This document shows, one piece after another, positions 1 to 11,289 of a stretch of 64,000 nt of DNA. The DNA comes from Forficula auricularia (taxonomy: Eukaryota > Arthropoda > Insecta > Dermaptera > Forficulidae). Made by a program: the position numbers and the translations under genes. A model generated the notes under the pieces. The model ran no database searches. It was not told where the DNA came from and saw only the letters and a program-made list of their open reading frames with translations. Location: NCBI GenBank assembly GCA_024734495.1, contig JALMQS010000882.1, forward strand, positions 62,001-126,000. The letters run 5' to 3'. Numbering within the stretch: position 1 is the stretch's first letter; every line of letters starts with the position of its first letter.

Positions 1-515
1 AGGTAACACCCCTCATTTGATTCGACAAGGAGTGGAAAAGGTGATAATCTGTTGGCGTAAGGTCCGGAGAGTACGGTGGATGTTGAAGAACCTCCCATTC
101 GAGCTCTTGGAGTGCGGTTTGAAGACGATTTTCTTTGTTGACTTCGTTAAGCTTGTGAGGCACCCAGGCTCCGAGTTTTTCGGCAAATCCCATTGATTGA
201 AGATGATGATTATGATCGCAGTTCATTTTTTCGGCCAATTCACGACTTGTTAGGCGACCATCTTCCTTCAAAAGTGCCTTGAGATGCTCCTCATCGAATT
301 CTGCAGGTCGTCCGATACGAGGCATGTCTTTATTCGAGATCAAAGTCTCCGTTTTTGAACTTCGCAAACCATTTCTGTGCTGCGCGCTCACCTATGCCAC
401 CTTCTCCATACACGTTGCATATGTCTCGAACGGCTTCAGCTGCTTTTTGACCGCGATGAAAAGCGAAGAAAAGTAGGTGTCGAAAATGCTGATTTTTACC
501 ACCTGGGTATTCCAT
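1..515 (-). pseudogene. Internally deleted mariner transposase remnant
   Basis: Read on the minus strand, 515 down to about 333 encodes the N-terminal helix-turn-helix of a mariner transposase (HFRHLLFFAFHRGQKAAEAV, then CNVYGEGGIGERAAQKWFAK and FKNGDFDLE). A stop and small shift follow at about 330. The reading continues in another frame with GRPAEFDEEHLKALLKEDGR and SRELAEKMNCDHNH. The sequence then jumps to the end of the catalytic domain (EWEVLQHPPYSPDLTPTDYH), whose last Asp is the third residue of a mariner DDD triad. The middle, with the first two catalytic Asp residues, is missing. The element runs off the left edge of the window. It cannot encode active transposase. Family assignment rests on motif recognition. 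Confidence 0.85.
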
Positions 516-530
516 TTCTAAGCGTGGAAA

Positions 531-1254
531 ATAGGAAAAACTAAAAATATTCGAAAAAACAAATAACACAGTCCTGTAGAGCAGAAAAGGCATTGTCTAA
601 TGAATACAAACCCTTTGCTCAACAACAAACAAATCCTTTAAATAATCCTCTTTGAAAAAAAAACCGAGCGAACTTATTCCCCAACCTAATAAATAGAAAA
701 TATTGAGAAAAAAGAAATGAGAAAAATTAATTAAATTGAAATTTGATAAACAAATAATTATAAATTTTAATTATTTTTTTCTTTTATTGGCCTCGGGAAC
801 ATAGTTGCCCATTTAGCCAGTCGATCGTATTCGTTCATATTTCCATAAATTCGCCATCCCTCAAATGCTGATCCCTAAGGCGGCCCAGCAGAGCATCCCA
901 ACCAATCCCACCGCAACCAGCCAAAGGGCATCACGAATGGCCGACGAATATAGAGCAATAAAAGAACGTACTTGTTCATAAGTCCCTTCAATGAGGGATA
1001 AAACAGAAGACTTGTTTTAATAAATTACCTAGTCTAACACCACTAGAAAAATTAATATACAGCAAAAATTGACTATGTGATGGAATACTAAAACAATAAA
1101 TTTTAATTTATAATAATTATGTTCTTCTTCTTCAATAGTCCAGTCAAATTGTGTTTTTATCCGGAAAGTTTTGAGGTAGTTCAGGGTTTCTGGTGGCAAA
1201 TTTATATTTTTAAATACGATTATTTCAAAAAGTAATAAACGGTGTGGGGGGAGG
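531..1254. other. AT-rich spacer with one shared repeat fragment
   Basis: No gene is supported here. Positions about 770-825 (a T-rich tract, then the cctcgggaacatagttgccc stretch) recur in inverted orientation near 53175-53230, so this is a piece of a dispersed repeat. The remainder is AT-rich sequence without recognisable structure. Confidence 0.5.
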
Positions 1255-1762
1255 GTGGCGCCGTTGGAATTATTGTTCGTGCGGATTTGTCAGTCACGAT
1301 GTCGCAGTGGTCGAGTGAGCATCGCGTCATTTTTTAAGAGTAATGATTCTTACGTAATTGCTGATGTTGGAGCGTTTTCGCACTGTAAATCCCATTTTTT
1401 GGAGCGACGAGGCTTATTTTCACTTAAACGGCCACGTCAACAAGCAAAACTGCCGTTACTGGTCTCCAAGAACCCGCAACCCTCGATTTAAACATCAAAA
1501 ACCATTGCATTGCCCCAGGGTAACTGTTTGGTGTGCCTTATCCACGCATGAGAGAATTGGACCATTTTTTTTTCGAAAATTCTCGAGGCCAAGCAAAAGA
1601 GAAGAAAGAACTCGACGGAAGAAATCTGGATGACATACTCTTTAAAAAATAAAATCCGCATTTCTATTCTTTCGTTCAATGCTCTTAATAAAACTTTATG
1701 TCGATTATTACGTTTTTTATTTAAGTTTGAAAATATAAATCTGCTACCAGACACCCTGCATA
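1255..1762 (+). pseudogene. Tc1/mariner-superfamily transposase fragment with 3' terminal repeat
   Basis: Around 1390-1560 the plus strand reads FWSDEAYFHLNGHVNKQNCR and then VTVWCALSTHERIGPFFFRK, a pattern of the IS630/Tc1/mariner catalytic domain in which the Asp of SDEAYF is the first or second acidic residue. The C-terminal tail LDGRNLDDILFKK with its stop is recognisable at 1611-1653 in another frame. The sequence between has been deleted and frameshifted. An AT-rich stretch follows, ending in the TIR-like ccagacaccctgcat at about 1747-1762. A second, inverted copy of the 3' part lies at 41590-41825. Non-functional. Confidence 0.75.
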
Positions 1763-1767
1763 TGTTT

Positions 1768-2716
1768 TTTGGGGCGCTGAATCCAAATCTGAAGTATATC
1801 AACAAAATTTCGTGACGCAACATTGTAGAAAATTTCCATTTTTTGACGGTTTTTCGCTTATAACTCAAAAACTATCAACTTTTCGTAAATAACTTTCCTA
1901 TTCAAAATGAAAGTTGATAAAATTTCCTACTAATTTAATTGTTTAGGTTTTTTTCTCCGAACAACCGTTCGGGCTCGCAAAATCCAAGTTTTTGACCTCG
2001 GCAGCCCTCCCCCCCACCCATTCCATATATCTTTAAACTAGATTAAATTTGCTACAATTCAAACAAAGTTTCATCTTAATTGGATAAATGGTAATCCGTG
2101 CCACAATGAAGTTGAAGTTTTGAAAAACTGGAATTTTTTTCAAAAAATCGCAATTTTTCCTTCATAAAATGGAAATCACTCATCCTAGAAACTTGATTTC
2201 TGTCTCATTCTCTAGTAAATTTTGTTTACTTGAATGTTTTCTTGGACCACCTTTTTGTTAAAACTCTCAGATTTATAGATATCCAGCATTTTCCATGACA
2301 GAAAATTATCTATTTTCTTCAAAAATCACTCATCCTAGAAACTTGTCTTATTCTCAAGAAAATTTTATTGACTTGAAAACTTGCTCCTTCGTGGTCAAAA
2401 TGGGAAAATATTGAAAAAAGTGCAAGTTTTTGGGTGATCCGGGGAGGCTACCGAAGTCGAAAACTTGGATTTTGCGCTTAAGCCCGAACGGTTAGCCGGA
2501 GAAAAAACCTTAAAAATTAAATTTGTAGGAAATTTTATGTTCTTTCATTTTAAATAAGAAGGTTATTTAGGAAAAATTGATAGTTCTTGAGTTATAAGCG
2601 AAAAACTGCCAAAAAACGAAATCTTCACCTTTTTTTGCATTTTCTACAATGTTTCGTTACGAAATTTTGGTGGGAGACCTCAGATTTGGATTCAGCGCCC
2701 CTAAAAACATATATAT
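1768..2716. mobile_element. Foldback element, family FB-A, copy 1
   Basis: The left arm (about 1768-2240) and right arm (about 2250-2716) are inverted copies: for example the cgtgacgcaacattgtagaa stretch at 1811 against ttctacaatgtttcgttacg at 2641, and aactcaaaaactatcaactt at 1861 against its complement near 2580. Arms of about 470 bp with almost no spacer indicate a foldback transposon or very long-TIR MITE. Related copies or single arms lie at about 35895-36190, 54900-55737 and 56253-57690. No ORF. Confidence 0.75.
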
Positions 2717-3873
2717 GCAAAAAATAAGAACTACTCCAAAACTTTCCTAATAAAAATACAATTTGACTGTACTAGTCATTATTTTTATTTTATTTTATTT
2801 TTTATTTTATTTTATTCGATACACGGGAGTTATCCCAGTTACAATATACATTTTTATACAATAAACTAACAATTTAACAAAAACTAAAATACTAATTTAT
2901 AGTCATTAATTATTTTTATAGAGAAAGAGTTTGCGGAATTTAACACAATGTAATGCATTTATTTCTATTATAATTATATTATTTCATTTAAATTGAGTAG
3001 GTAACAATTATTTTTATGAGATAAATTTAACAGAACAAAAGTCACATTAATAGATAGATAAATAAAGTACACAGATAGATGCATACAGTGAAGCTAATAT
3101 AAAGCATGTAATAATATAATACAATCTATTAGACAATTAATCGTAGTGTAGTTGCAACATCTTTTGATATCCCTCACACCACATGAAAAGAGAGTCCAAT
3201 TGTGAGGAGTTTGCCTTTTTTCAGCATCACTCTATTCAGCCCCGTATTTTTGAATAATTAGTATTACAAATGGGGATAAAAAAGGTTCCGACAGTAGGCG
3301 TCATAGTATGTCGGGGTACTTTTGAAATTAATATATTGGAGAATTTCACAACAATCAATCAGACCATTCAACAGTTTTCGAAGGAATATCCAGTCATTTT
3401 TTTGTAGTCTACGGGATGACAAACTTCTGATACTTCGTTCGGTTCTTGAGGAAGTCTGAGAAGAGGGACAGTTATATGGTAGGTAGAGAGAGCTTATGAG
3501 AATTCGATGATGAGTTACTGCCGTCTCGTTTTAAAAAATTTATTTTGCACTCTTTCAATTTGGTCAATTTGATGTTGGACGGTGCAGTGATTCAAATCAA
3601 AACTTGCAGTATTCCAGCTTGCTTATACTAGGGAGTTAAATAGTATTTTTAGGCAGTTGGAATTTTTGAAATTTTTTGTATTTCTATATATAAATCCCAG
3701 TTTAAAAGACTGACCACAAAATATTTTCTATGTGAAGACAAAGTAGAGAAGACTCCGAAGGTAACTCCAAAACGTATATGATCAACTCATGGAGGAAGAA
3801 AGCTGCCGCCTATTGAATATGATAGTATAGGTCGAATTTTATGTCTGTGAAAAGATAAGCAACATAGCACTTA

Positions 3874-4364
3874 TCAATGTTGCTTTTGCCCATGCCTAAT
3901 ATTCTCACACCATTCATATAGTCTATTAAGATTTGATTGTAGACAAGTAATATCAACATTATTGCTTATTCTTTTATATATTTTTAGATCATCCGCAAAT
4001 AGAAGAAATTCAACATCATGCAGAACACTGAAAATATATCGTTGATATATAGTAGAAATAAGAGAGGCCCCAAATGAGAGCCCTGGGGGACTCTGAAGGA
4101 ACATCAATCACTTCAGAGGTGGAGTCATTAATTTTGACGGTTTGTTACGATCCAATAAATAGGTTTAAACCAATTTATTAATTTACCTGTAACTCCATAA
4201 TTTTCTATTTTGTGAAGTAATAAGTTGATATTAACTCTGTCAAATGCTTTACTAAAATCAGTATAGATGACATCGACACGGGATGACTGTGTAAGAGCAT
4301 TTAGTAAATATTGTTCTAATAAAAGAAGGTTTGTTGTTTGTTGATTTGCCAGTAACAAATCCAT
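3874..4364 (-). pseudogene. LINE ORF2 reverse transcriptase, displaced fragments
   Basis: Continuation of the RT in other frames. 4364-4128 encodes SRVDVIYTDFSKAFDRVNIN, the RT motif with the first catalytic Asp (YTDFSKAFD). 4107-3874 encodes PPGLSFGASLISTIYQRYIF and FLLFADDLKIYKRI, holding the FADD box. The two parts are separated by a stop and a shift near 4120-4130. Below 3874 the C-terminal domain is too eroded to follow with confidence. Confidence 0.8.
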
Positions 4365-5994
4365 GTTGCTGAGGGATAATATACTTAGTTATTGTCAATA
4401 GTTTATCACGGATTATACTTTCAAATAATTTTGGAATAGTTGATTGAATACATATAGGTCGGTAGTTAGTTATTAGGGAGGGGTTTCCCTTTTTTAAAAT
4501 TGGTCTTAAGTAGCTGATCTTCCAGCAAGCGGGAAAGATTCCTGAAGTTAGAGATAGGTCAAATAGATTTAATAGAGGTATACATATTGATGGGCAGTTC
4601 TTCAGGATAATGGGAGGAATATTATCAGGTCCTGATCCTTTATGAATATCAAGAGTTTTTATTTTGGAGTTGATATCGTCTAATGATATATTTAGGTAGG
4701 GGATGGAGAGGTTAGTTGGAATATGGATTTCAGATAAGGGTATAGATTTTAAGGAGTATGATTGAGAAAAGTAATCTGCAAACAATTCTGCAGTACTTGC
4801 ATCTGAGTTAGCGACACTGTCATTGAGATACATTTGCTGGGGGATAGAAGGTTTTGATTTTAGAGCATTGATATAAGACCAAAATGGCTTGATATTATTC
4901 GCTATCGAATTCTCAATATTTCTAATATAATTGGAGTAGCACTCTACAGACAATTTTTTACATTGTGCTCTTAACATGGAAAATTTTTGGTAAATACTAT
5001 ATAAGCCAGTCGATTTGTATTCACGATGTAAATATTTTTTAGTAGAAATAATTTCTTTGAGTTCATTGGTGAACCATTTGGGAAATGTTCTAGTATGAGA
5101 TTTAGTTATTGGTACATACTCATTGATACAGGTCTGAAGAACATCGTAAAATTTACAAGTAGACACTTCTATATCGCCGTCACCAAATAGCATTTCCCAA
5201 TTGATTGAATTTATATAATCGTTCATTAAGTCAAAATTACATTTATTAAAGTTTGGTTTATATTGTGTATAATTATTACAACTGGTATCTGAGACAACTG
5301 TGAATTCTATGCTTAATGGAGGATGAAGCGGATCAGGAGATTTTGTGGCACCATGGGAAAAAGGGAGAGTAATGATGTTATCTATGTTTGATAGAACCAA
5401 ATCGAGAATGTTCTCAGAGCAATTGGGGACGTTATTATGTTGTGAGAGTTCATGGAACTTGAGGAATTCCACAAAACTTATGTGTTCATTAGGTCTAGTT
5501 GGATTAATCTTTAGTGGTAGTGTTTTACATAGCCAGTTTATTTCTGGTAGATTATAATCGCCCAGGAATATATATTTATAGTTAGAATATTTTGACATTA
5601 ATATTTCAATTACTTCCAAGTGACTATTGTAAGTATCATTTTTAGAACTGGGAGGAATATATGCACAACCAACAATAATTTTTATATTATTTATAATTAT
5701 TCGGACAAAGAGATGTTCTATATTATTAATACTGATTTTAATTTGTTGAGCTGCAAAATTCTTCTTCACTGCAATGAGTACACCTCCTCCTCTTGAGAAT
5801 TGACTAGTGTTGGGGGTCCTATCACATCGGAATATTGAGTAGTTATTTAATCCAAGTTCTGCCGATGATATATCTTCTGTTAGCCATGTTTCACTGAATG
5901 CAATTATGTCGAATTCCCAGGTTGGTGCTATTGCTCTCAGGTAGTCGAGTTTTGTCCTCAAACCTCTCACATTTTGGTAATAGGTTGAGAACAA
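4258..5994 (-). pseudogene. LINE ORF2: endonuclease and N-terminal reverse transcriptase, frameshifted
   Basis: 578 residues before the frame is lost. The N-terminus is an APE-type endonuclease: QNVRGLRTK near residue 7, SETWL near 34, GGGVLIAV near 68 and GDYNLPEINW near 146. The usual Ser-Asp-His box is altered to SPDPLHPPLS, a possible loss of a catalytic residue. The reverse transcriptase begins near residue 430 (KGSGPDNIPPIILKN, LRPILKKGNPSLITNYRPI, QQHGFVTGKST) and then runs into a frameshift at about 4350. The RT continues in two further fragments downstream. The protein is therefore non-functional as it stands. Confidence 0.85.
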
Positions 5995-6752
5995 GTAGCT
6001 TCCCCGTTTTTTTGAACAGTATCATCGATGATTTTTGGATGTCCGTTAAAATATTTAATTTTTAGGTTTTTTTCACCAGAGTCAGTTCTTTTTTGCATTT
6101 GCATCCATAGTGATTTCATAAATTCTCTTTCGATAATAGTTTTATCTTTTTTAATAGTATAGTCTTTAATTTCATTGGTCTCTGCTAATTTAGATCTATT
6201 GAAAAATATGGATCCAGCGGAATTAGCGTTATCAAATATAATTTTCAATGGTCTATTTTTATTTGGTGTGAATTTGCCGAGCCTGAAAGAGTTGACTACA
6301 TTTACATTATCCTGTTCTTGTTCTGGCATTGTGACTTTGATTATTTCCATGATTTTGTCTTTGTCGTGCCCCTTTCTCGCATCACTGTCACCACCTGAGC
6401 TTTCTGGCACGCCAAAAACTATTATGTTATTTTTGCGCCTCACTCTTTCTTCGAATTCACCAATGAGCTGATCTGCATGAGATAGATCAGGTTTAGAATT
6501 TAATTCACTAACCTGTTTAGTAAGCTCGTCTAGTTTAGTTTTGAGTCCCAGATAATCATTTCTTTTAGAAAAACACGCAGAACATTGATAGCAAACCCTC
6601 TCTGAACTTCTTTTTGATTTCAGGATGCCAAGTTCTTCTTGAGTTATTCCAGTACACTTAGCATGAGCTGGAAATTTACACTTGTCACATAATATAATAT
6701 CGATTTTATTGAGATCCTCATTACACTCCGAACAATTACGTATTACAGGCAT
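5967..6752 (-). CDS. LINE ORF1 protein with PHD/RING-type zinc finger
   Basis: 261 residues, intact reading frame. Residues about 7-60 hold a Cys/His-rich zinc finger of PHD type (CSEC, CDKC, HAKC, then CYQC), a feature of ORF1 proteins in CR1-like LINEs. Residues about 68-110 are predicted helical/coiled (KTKLDELTKQVSELNSKPDL, EFEERVRRKNNIIVFGVPES). The section NNIIVFGVPESSGGDSDA resembles the start of the RNA-binding fold often seen after the coiled coil in LINE ORF1 proteins. It likely binds element RNA as a ribonucleoprotein. Its C-terminus overlaps the N-terminus of ORF2 by about 28 bases in another frame, a layout common in LINEs. Function inferred from family. Confidence 0.8.
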   Translation of the reverse strand: MPVIRNCSECNEDLNKIDIILCDKCKFPAHAKCTGITQEELGILKSKRSSERVCYQCSACFSKRNDYLGLKTKLDELTKQVSELNSKPDLSHADQLIGEFEERVRRKNNIIVFGVPESSGGDSDARKGHDKDKIMEIIKVTMPEQEQDNVNVVNSFRLGKFTPNKNRPLKIIFDNANSAGSIFFNRSKLAETNEIKDYTIKKDKTIIEREFMKSLWMQMQKRTDSGEKNLKIKYFNGHPKIIDDTVQKNGEATCSQPITKM

Positions 6753-6790
6753 GATTTCAGATTTAATTTATTTTGACTTTGAAATTTTAT

Positions 6791-7370
6791 TTCACTTTAT
6801 ATCCCAATAATCGTGATTTTCCAAGCCTCGAGATTTTTGAATTTCAAAACTATAAGAATAAAAGATAGAATAAAAAATAAAAATATAGCATGTATTTAGT
6901 CTGAATATTGGATTAGCTTCAGAGTGACGAATGAAAGGTACTTCTAGTACATAATTTGAGTAATGTACATGAAATAAGTTTTGAAGATCAAGACACTCTA
7001 TCTGATTTGATTGACTTAATCTTGTACACAAATATAACTAACACCAGAGGCAATCATAAAAGCCAGACAGAAAGTTTCAGCAGTTGAACTGTAGTTAGTC
7101 ATGGTCCTATCTTGATAATGGATTGCCCGAAAGGGATGCTAGATGTCTTAAAACTTTGTGCTGATGAATTCACTCCAGTCTGTCCATGTTATTCTTTCCG
7201 GTATTTTACAGTGTGGTTCAAAAAAAGTGGAACACTTAGACAAATTTAGTTTTTTCAAATAATTTTCAGAAAAAAACATATTTTATTTAAACTTTTAATA
7301 CATTCTGTGATTGTACAAATATTTTAAAACACGAGTTTTTCGTGCTTGCCCTCGAAGCTCGGCCCTCCGG
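6791..7370. other. Unassigned AT-rich intergenic DNA
   Basis: Upstream side of the LINE. I see no coding potential, no clear repeat and no RNA gene. The LINE 5' untranslated region may extend a short way into it. Confidence 0.4.
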
Positions 7371-7960
7371 GCTGGTGCCCTGGCGGGCGGCGTCTCGGTC
7401 CAAAAATTGTATTCCTCTTAAAAAACCACACTCCAAATGTATACCTGTAAACTCCCGAAAATACATAGTCTCTTAAAAGTTTCGCCCCATTTTCGTCCTG
7501 ACACAGCTACAGAAATGAGAATCTAGATATAAATCTGTGTGTATTTCTTATTTCTATAATCTACAGCATTGTGATATTTTTGTGTGGAAATATATAGATT
7601 TATTTAAATAAATGGGATCGTGTGAGGAGGAGAATAATTATATTATATCATTTTTTTTAAATTTGGGATCGATAATCGATATAAGGCTCTGAATATTTAA
7701 AAGAGATCAGGTGTTGTTTGTATGGCAGGCTGCTCCAGTATTGCCATTAGAAACTCGGGCATGCGTTCTTTCTGTGCGCAAAGAAAAGCAAATTGAATAT
7801 TTAATTTTTGAGTGGTAAGGGGGGGCGGGGAGGAGGAATAATTATCAATATATTTAATGTTTCTTAATTTAAAATCAATTGGAGTGTTTCATTTCAAAAT
7901 TCGAGTCCAAATTACGATCATATTTCAAATTTGCCGCAAATATACCGACGGTGCTCCAGG
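7371..7960 (-). mobile_element. Inverted partial copy of the satellite-bearing element at 27200-28290
   Basis: 7385-7495 matches 28165-28280 in opposite orientation (agtttcgcc, atacatagtctcttaaaag, accacactccaaatgtatac). 7800-7945 matches the junction of that element's 100-bp repeat (gagtgtttcatttcaaaatt, cgagtccaaattacgatcat). Here only about one repeat unit is present, against about nine in the other copy, so the unit was amplified in one copy only. Confidence 0.7.
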
Positions 7961-8037
7961 CGCGGATCCAGACCTCTGATTTGGGGGGGGGGGGCGGTCG
8001 CCGGTATATAAGATCAACTTTTGATTCCATCGGTGTA

Positions 8038-8147
8038 GAACTTCCGGCCAAGTGATTTTCAGCGGCGCTTCGGTCGGCCAATTTTTTACCATCAAGAGAG
8101 TTTTGCAGAGACCGAAGCGCCACTAAAAATCACTTGGCCAAGTTTTT
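8038..8147. repeat. Imperfect hairpin, arms about 38 bp
   Basis: The ggccaagtgattttcagcgg / cgcttcggtc stretch at 8046-8076 pairs with gaccgaagcgccactaaaaatcacttggcc at 8109-8138, leaving a loop of about 30 bases. It follows a poly-G tract and a GGTATATAAG stretch. Probably a small MITE or a transposon end. Confidence 0.6.
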
Positions 8148-8149
8148 CT

Positions 8150-10780
8150 ACAATGAATCACAGAAGTTCACCGATGAAATTATGAAGCTACTCTAAAAAT
8201 GGCAAAAGGTCATAGATAATAATGGTCAATATGTACTTGATTAAAATTGATTTTCAATAAAGAAATTTTTTGTTCAAAAATGTACCAAAAAAAAACCGTG
8301 GAGAATTTTTATATGACCTATTATTATAGTTTTCTAAAATACTTAGGCTAAATTTTTTTGAATTTAATTCAACTTAAAATATGTAAAAGGGTGGGAATAC
8401 AAATATATATATATATATATATATATTAAAAAGTTTTATCTCGATATATATTTCGGGCTACAACTAACCCATCTTCAGGAGGAATATAAAAAGATTAAAA
8501 ATAAAAATAATTCAATATACAGATTTGTGTGGTTATTAGAGATAAATAATTTTTGTAATATGTTAGAATATTCTTGGAATTGAATTTTTTTACTTTAGAG
8601 ATGGGATATTAATTATTTTATTTCTAAAAGGGATGCAACTTCTCCATTCGCTAGACATTTAATTAATAACCGAAACCCGATTAAAACGTTCCAATATATA
8701 CTATATTATGCAAAAGTCTACAAGCTCGACTCGAATTTGGTTATTTTAATTAAATTTAAATTGATAAAGCAAAAAAATTAATTAAATTTTAAATATTTAA
8801 TATTTAATTAATATTTAAGATATAATTAATATTTAAAATTTAATTAAATTTTAATTCATTTAATATTTAAAATCTAATTAATACTTTAAATATAATTATT
8901 TTGTGAGATTTAATTAATTTTATAGTTTTAAATTTAATTAATTCATTAAGTCCTCAAAATGACTATTTTTTGTATTTCTCATTTCCTCATGGGCAAATTG
9001 GCAATTCTTCGAAATCCTTGCTTGTGTTTTCATTTGGTTGGACTCCAGCCAATATCTGTTTGGCTAAATAAACCCAGGGGGCAGTTTTTGTCCCTCGGTT
9101 GCCTTTGGCTTTTCAATCCTTAAATATTTGACAGTCTTATATTATCCTGTATTGTAAATAACAGGGTACACACAGTAATTCCTAATACAAAGATGAGAAA
9201 ACGTTCACTGACTTATTTTACCTACAAATAAAACAAGTCACTAATAAATCCCTCTGAAGTGTTTTGAGTGAATTTAATCAAAAATTTTCTGTTTTAAATT
9301 TTTGCCTAAAAATGTATTATAGGTACAAGGAGAAAAATAAATTTTTGTATTTCTCTTTCATATTATGATTCAGATAAGTGCAATAACTATTGTAGAAAGT
9401 TCGTTCTAGTGCTAAAATTTTTCTATTTCAAAACAAAGTGGTGATTAAATCTTAGACTTTATAGCTTCAAAACTATGATTTTATTATTGCAAAAAAATTA
9501 TAAAACTAGTATCATAGAGGTTTTTGGAATGGTTAAAACTAATGTTCTGAAATTTGGCACAAGTTTGTTATTTAAAAGTTTCTACTTTCTTGTTCAAACT
9601 ACATATTATCTGCCAAAAAAAAGGTCTAAAACGTTTAAAAAATTATCTTAAAACATGTTTTTTTTTTATCTATTTGTTTGTCTAAATAAGTCAAACACGT
9701 AAGAGTTCGTACTAAGTTTCCAAAATATTTCTATTTCTGAAATATTTATTTTTTATGTGAAAAATTTCAATAAATTTTTGTAGTTTAATTAGTATTTGCA
9801 ATTTAATTATTTTGTGAAAAATTCAATTAACTTTTGTAGTTTAATTAGCATTTGTAATTTTATTATTTTGTTAATAATATCAATTAAAATAGTTTATTTA
9901 GTTTTTGCAATTTAATTATTTAATAAAAAATTCAATTATTTTTTTAGTTTAATTAGCATTTGCATTTTAATTATTTAGTGAAAAATTCAATTAATTTTTG
10001 TAGTTAAATTTGAGTTTGCAATTCAATTATTTTTGAAAAATTAATTAATTTTTGTAGTTTAATTAATTTATAATTTAAACTTTAAATAATTTCCGTTTGA
10101 AAAATGCAAAATATCCGAAAAATAACGAATTCTTGGAAATCTTTTGCACTTTTGTAGACATACTATATTATATATAATGAGCTCAAATTTGGTATAAACA
10201 AATAAAATCATTTATTTTATTCAATTTCCTTGGCTCTATTCAGTCCATATAAAATAATAAAGTGGTAATATTTGAAAAATCCAAGTTCTCCTTTAAGCCT
10301 GCGGCTTTATTTGAGTAAATTCTGAATTGAATCCGAGGGCGGTAATCTTTTTTTTTTTTTTTTTTTTTACAAGAAGAGAGCTCAGCTAATAAATGGGCGG
10401 TTTATGGACAAGTTGCGGCTTGCTTTCATTTCAGACGTCACACGGAGATTGGAGGGCTTACAAGCTTACAATGTTTCTTAGAACCCTTAAATCCCTATTG
10501 ACTCGCCTTTAATAAATTAGATCACAATTCAGCAGATAGATCAATTAGCTTGTCTATAATTTACACAGATACGTATGTACATTAAGTTCAATTGGTTACA
10601 ATAAATAGACATATTATGTAGTTATTGTTACACTAAAAATTTTTGCAGTGAAACGTATTTGTTTCAATTTTTGAAAAACCAATTATGTATTGAATGAAAA
10701 TGTAATTATACATTTTTATCAAGACAACCATCTGTGAATAATTATTTCAATTAACAAAAAACCCCATAAAAAATAATTTA
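8150..10780. other. AT-rich upstream flank of the ABC gene with short-period repeats
   Basis: No gene is supported. It contains an AT dinucleotide tract (8403-8427), a minus-strand hammerhead-like motif (about 8445-8482), an AATTTAATTAAT-rich stretch (8740-8950) and a degenerate repeat of about 60 bp at 9770-10075 built from agtttaattagcatttgca and aattatttagtgaaaaattc-like pieces. A T-tract lies at 10350-10370. The 5' exon(s) and promoter of the ABC gene could lie here or further left, but I cannot identify them. Confidence 0.45.
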
Positions 10781-10784
10781 GCCG

Positions 10785-10880
10785 AAGATGAGACCATGAC
10801 AGATCGAATTGTCAATCCAAAAAGCCCCTAACCTGTGAATTTAATCAAAATCGTTAGAGCCGTTTTCAAAATAGAAAAAA
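10785..10880. mobile_element. Fragment of Helitron-like element (family of 19570 and 58480)
   Basis: gccgaagatgagaccatgac, followed by gatcgaattgtcaatcc and gttagagccgttttcaaaat, is the complement of sequence at 19585-19690 and matches 58480-58580. Only this terminal part is present. Confidence 0.6.
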
Positions 10881-11015
10881 TATATAACAACATACAATTT
10901 TTGCTCGTTTAATAAGAGTAGATATTTTTTAATATTTGATGTACAATCAATAAATAATTTTTTCTTTGATATTTATTTATTTATCTATTTTTTTTTAATT
11001 TTGTTTGTTTTCTAG

Positions 11016-11171
11016 GATGGTGAACAGTGAACAGCGACCATGGCGGATGCAACGGACCAAAAGCAGCAAACCCTGGCCGTCCAAGTTCACCGCGCCGTTA
11101 AGAGATATGAGAAAAAAGGAGAGGCCGTTCTCGATGGACTTAACATGAGTGTCGTTAAAGGATCCATTTAT
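11016..11171 (+). CDS. ABC transporter exon 1 (5' UTR end and start codon)
   Basis: The exon opens at 11016 after tttgttttctag. The start codon is ATG at 11040 (context gcgaccATGG). An in-frame TGA 12 bases upstream (11028-11030) rules out an earlier start in this exon. The ATG at 11017 is in another frame. The acceptor at 11015 implies at least one upstream non-coding exon that I cannot place. It encodes 44 residues, MADATDQKQQTLAVQVHRAV onward to KGSIY, the first strands of the NBD. The donor gtatat follows TAT at 11171 and leaves phase 0, whereas exon 2 needs phase 2. Confidence 0.82.
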
Positions 11172-11289
11172 GTATATGTATATATATACACATAAACTTA
11201 TATTTATCAATCTAATCATATAAATCTACCATATATAGGGTGCGAAGTTGGTAAAAAAGGACACTACTCCGACTCCGACTCACAGTCCT

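Larger units (their letters stand above)
2781..6790 (-). mobile_element. Non-LTR retrotransposon (LINE, CR1/Jockey-like), decayed
   Basis: Minus-strand element. Its 3' end carries a tail of TAAAA-type repeats (plus strand 2781-2816, TTTTA repeats). ORF1 (6752-5967) and a broken ORF2 (5994 to about 3870) follow the order zinc finger, coiled region, APE-type endonuclease, reverse transcriptase. Frameshifts and stops in the RT region and erosion between about 2820 and 3870 mean it is not autonomous. PHD-type ORF1 proteins and APE endonucleases are known from CR1-like and related clades; the clade was not tested. Confidence 0.88.

Noticed and set aside
11017..11171. ATG at 11017 as the transporter start
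   Set aside because: It is in a different frame from the NBD sequence; the in-frame ATG at 11040 has an upstream stop and a better context.
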